Below, piece by piece: positions 63,259 through 63,368 of a stretch of 63,368 nucleotides of DNA. Within the stretch, counting starts at the first letter, position 1, and every line of letters starts with the position of its first letter. A program made the translations under genes and the position numbers. The notes beneath the pieces are model-generated. The model searched no databases. It saw only the letters and a program-made list of their open reading frames with translations, and was not told where the DNA came from. Origin of the DNA: Alphaproteobacteria bacterium (GTDB lineage: Bacteria > Pseudomonadota > Alphaproteobacteria > Rickettsiales > UBA1997); contig BJGH01000008.1 in the NCBI GenBank assembly GCA_014190355.1, positions 1-63,368 of the forward strand. Direction: 5' to 3'.

Positions 63259-63368
63259 ATGAAAAAAAAACATACTTTAAAACAACATAACCAAGCATTT
63301 TCTTTAATTGAACTATCAATTGTAATCTTAATCGTTGGCATATTAGTGGCTGGGGTTACTCAGAGTTC
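63259..63368 (+). CDS. Prepilin-like protein, N-terminus (partial)
   Basis: First 36 codons of a gene cut by the window end. It starts MKKKHTLKQHNQA followed by FSLIELSIVILIVGILVAG, a type IV prepilin leader with the cut predicted after Ala13 and Glu at mature position 5. The segment FSLIELSIVILI.GILVAGVTQS is almost identical to the LamG prepilin at 31.9 kb, but the basic leader before it differs. The rest of the protein is outside the window, so a LamG domain is only suspected. Confidence 0.85.
   Translation, partial: MKKKHTLKQHNQAFSLIELSIVILIVGILVAGVTQS

Noticed and set aside
1-63368. CRISPR arrays, insertion sequences or prophage genes
   Set aside because: No regularly spaced repeats, transposase, integrase or phage structural genes were seen.

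Overview
This 63 kb window is AT-rich chromosomal DNA from an alphaproteobacterium, most probably a member of the Rickettsiales. The evidence is the S10-spc-alpha ribosomal cluster with adk between secY and rpsM, a dnaG-rpoD pair, FixH/FixI/CcoS for maturation of a cbb3 oxidase, a LolC/E protein, an FNR of the kind found in Rickettsia, two ankyrin proteins and many short lipoproteins. TGA is used as stop (secY), so the code is standard. The lone biosynthetic genes panB, panD, trpF, argF and metE point to a lineage less dependent on its host than classical Rickettsia, perhaps like the Deianiraeaceae. That placement is inference. I saw no tRNA, rRNA, insertion sequence, prophage or CRISPR array.

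Region 1 (1-14.3 kb) holds the end of tuf, then 27 ribosomal protein genes with secY, adk and rpoA, all on the + strand. It ends with rplS, an unusual place for that gene, and a long hairpin followed by a T-run.

Region 2 (14.3-31 kb) is mostly on the + strand. It has an ankyrin protein, long stretches without genes, a lipoprotein, a small membrane protein with a UbiB-family kinase, panD on the minus strand, and an rpmH-rnpA-fixH-fixI-ccoS cluster in which rnpA carries a large insertion and overlaps fixH. It continues with a SPOR lipoprotein, a second lipoprotein, a D,D-carboxypeptidase, ybaB, trpF, a KimA-like permease and a lipoprotein hydrolase.

Region 3 (31-49.4 kb) is mostly on the minus strand. 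It has a prepilin fused to a LamG-like domain, rlmN, an orphan ribbon-helix-helix protein (+ strand) with a strong terminator, and then, in order of transcription, ftsB - lipid kinase - dnaG - rpoD - unknown - rph. Further along are pdhA-pdhB and murG / rodZ-like / asmA / panB.

Region 4 (49.5-63.4 kb) is mixed: argF, a 1674-residue protein built of degenerate ankyrin-like units with a ~90-100 residue super-repeat, a PolB-like exonuclease, a quinone oxidoreductase, lolC/E, a ferredoxin-NADP reductase, metE, and at the edge the start of a second prepilin whose leader nearly matches the first.

The best leads for something new are the paired LamG prepilins, the double-ankyrin super-repeat protein, the lysine-rich extension of RpoD, the enlarged RnpA overlapping fixH, and the KimA-like transporter that keeps a C-terminal regulatory-type domain.
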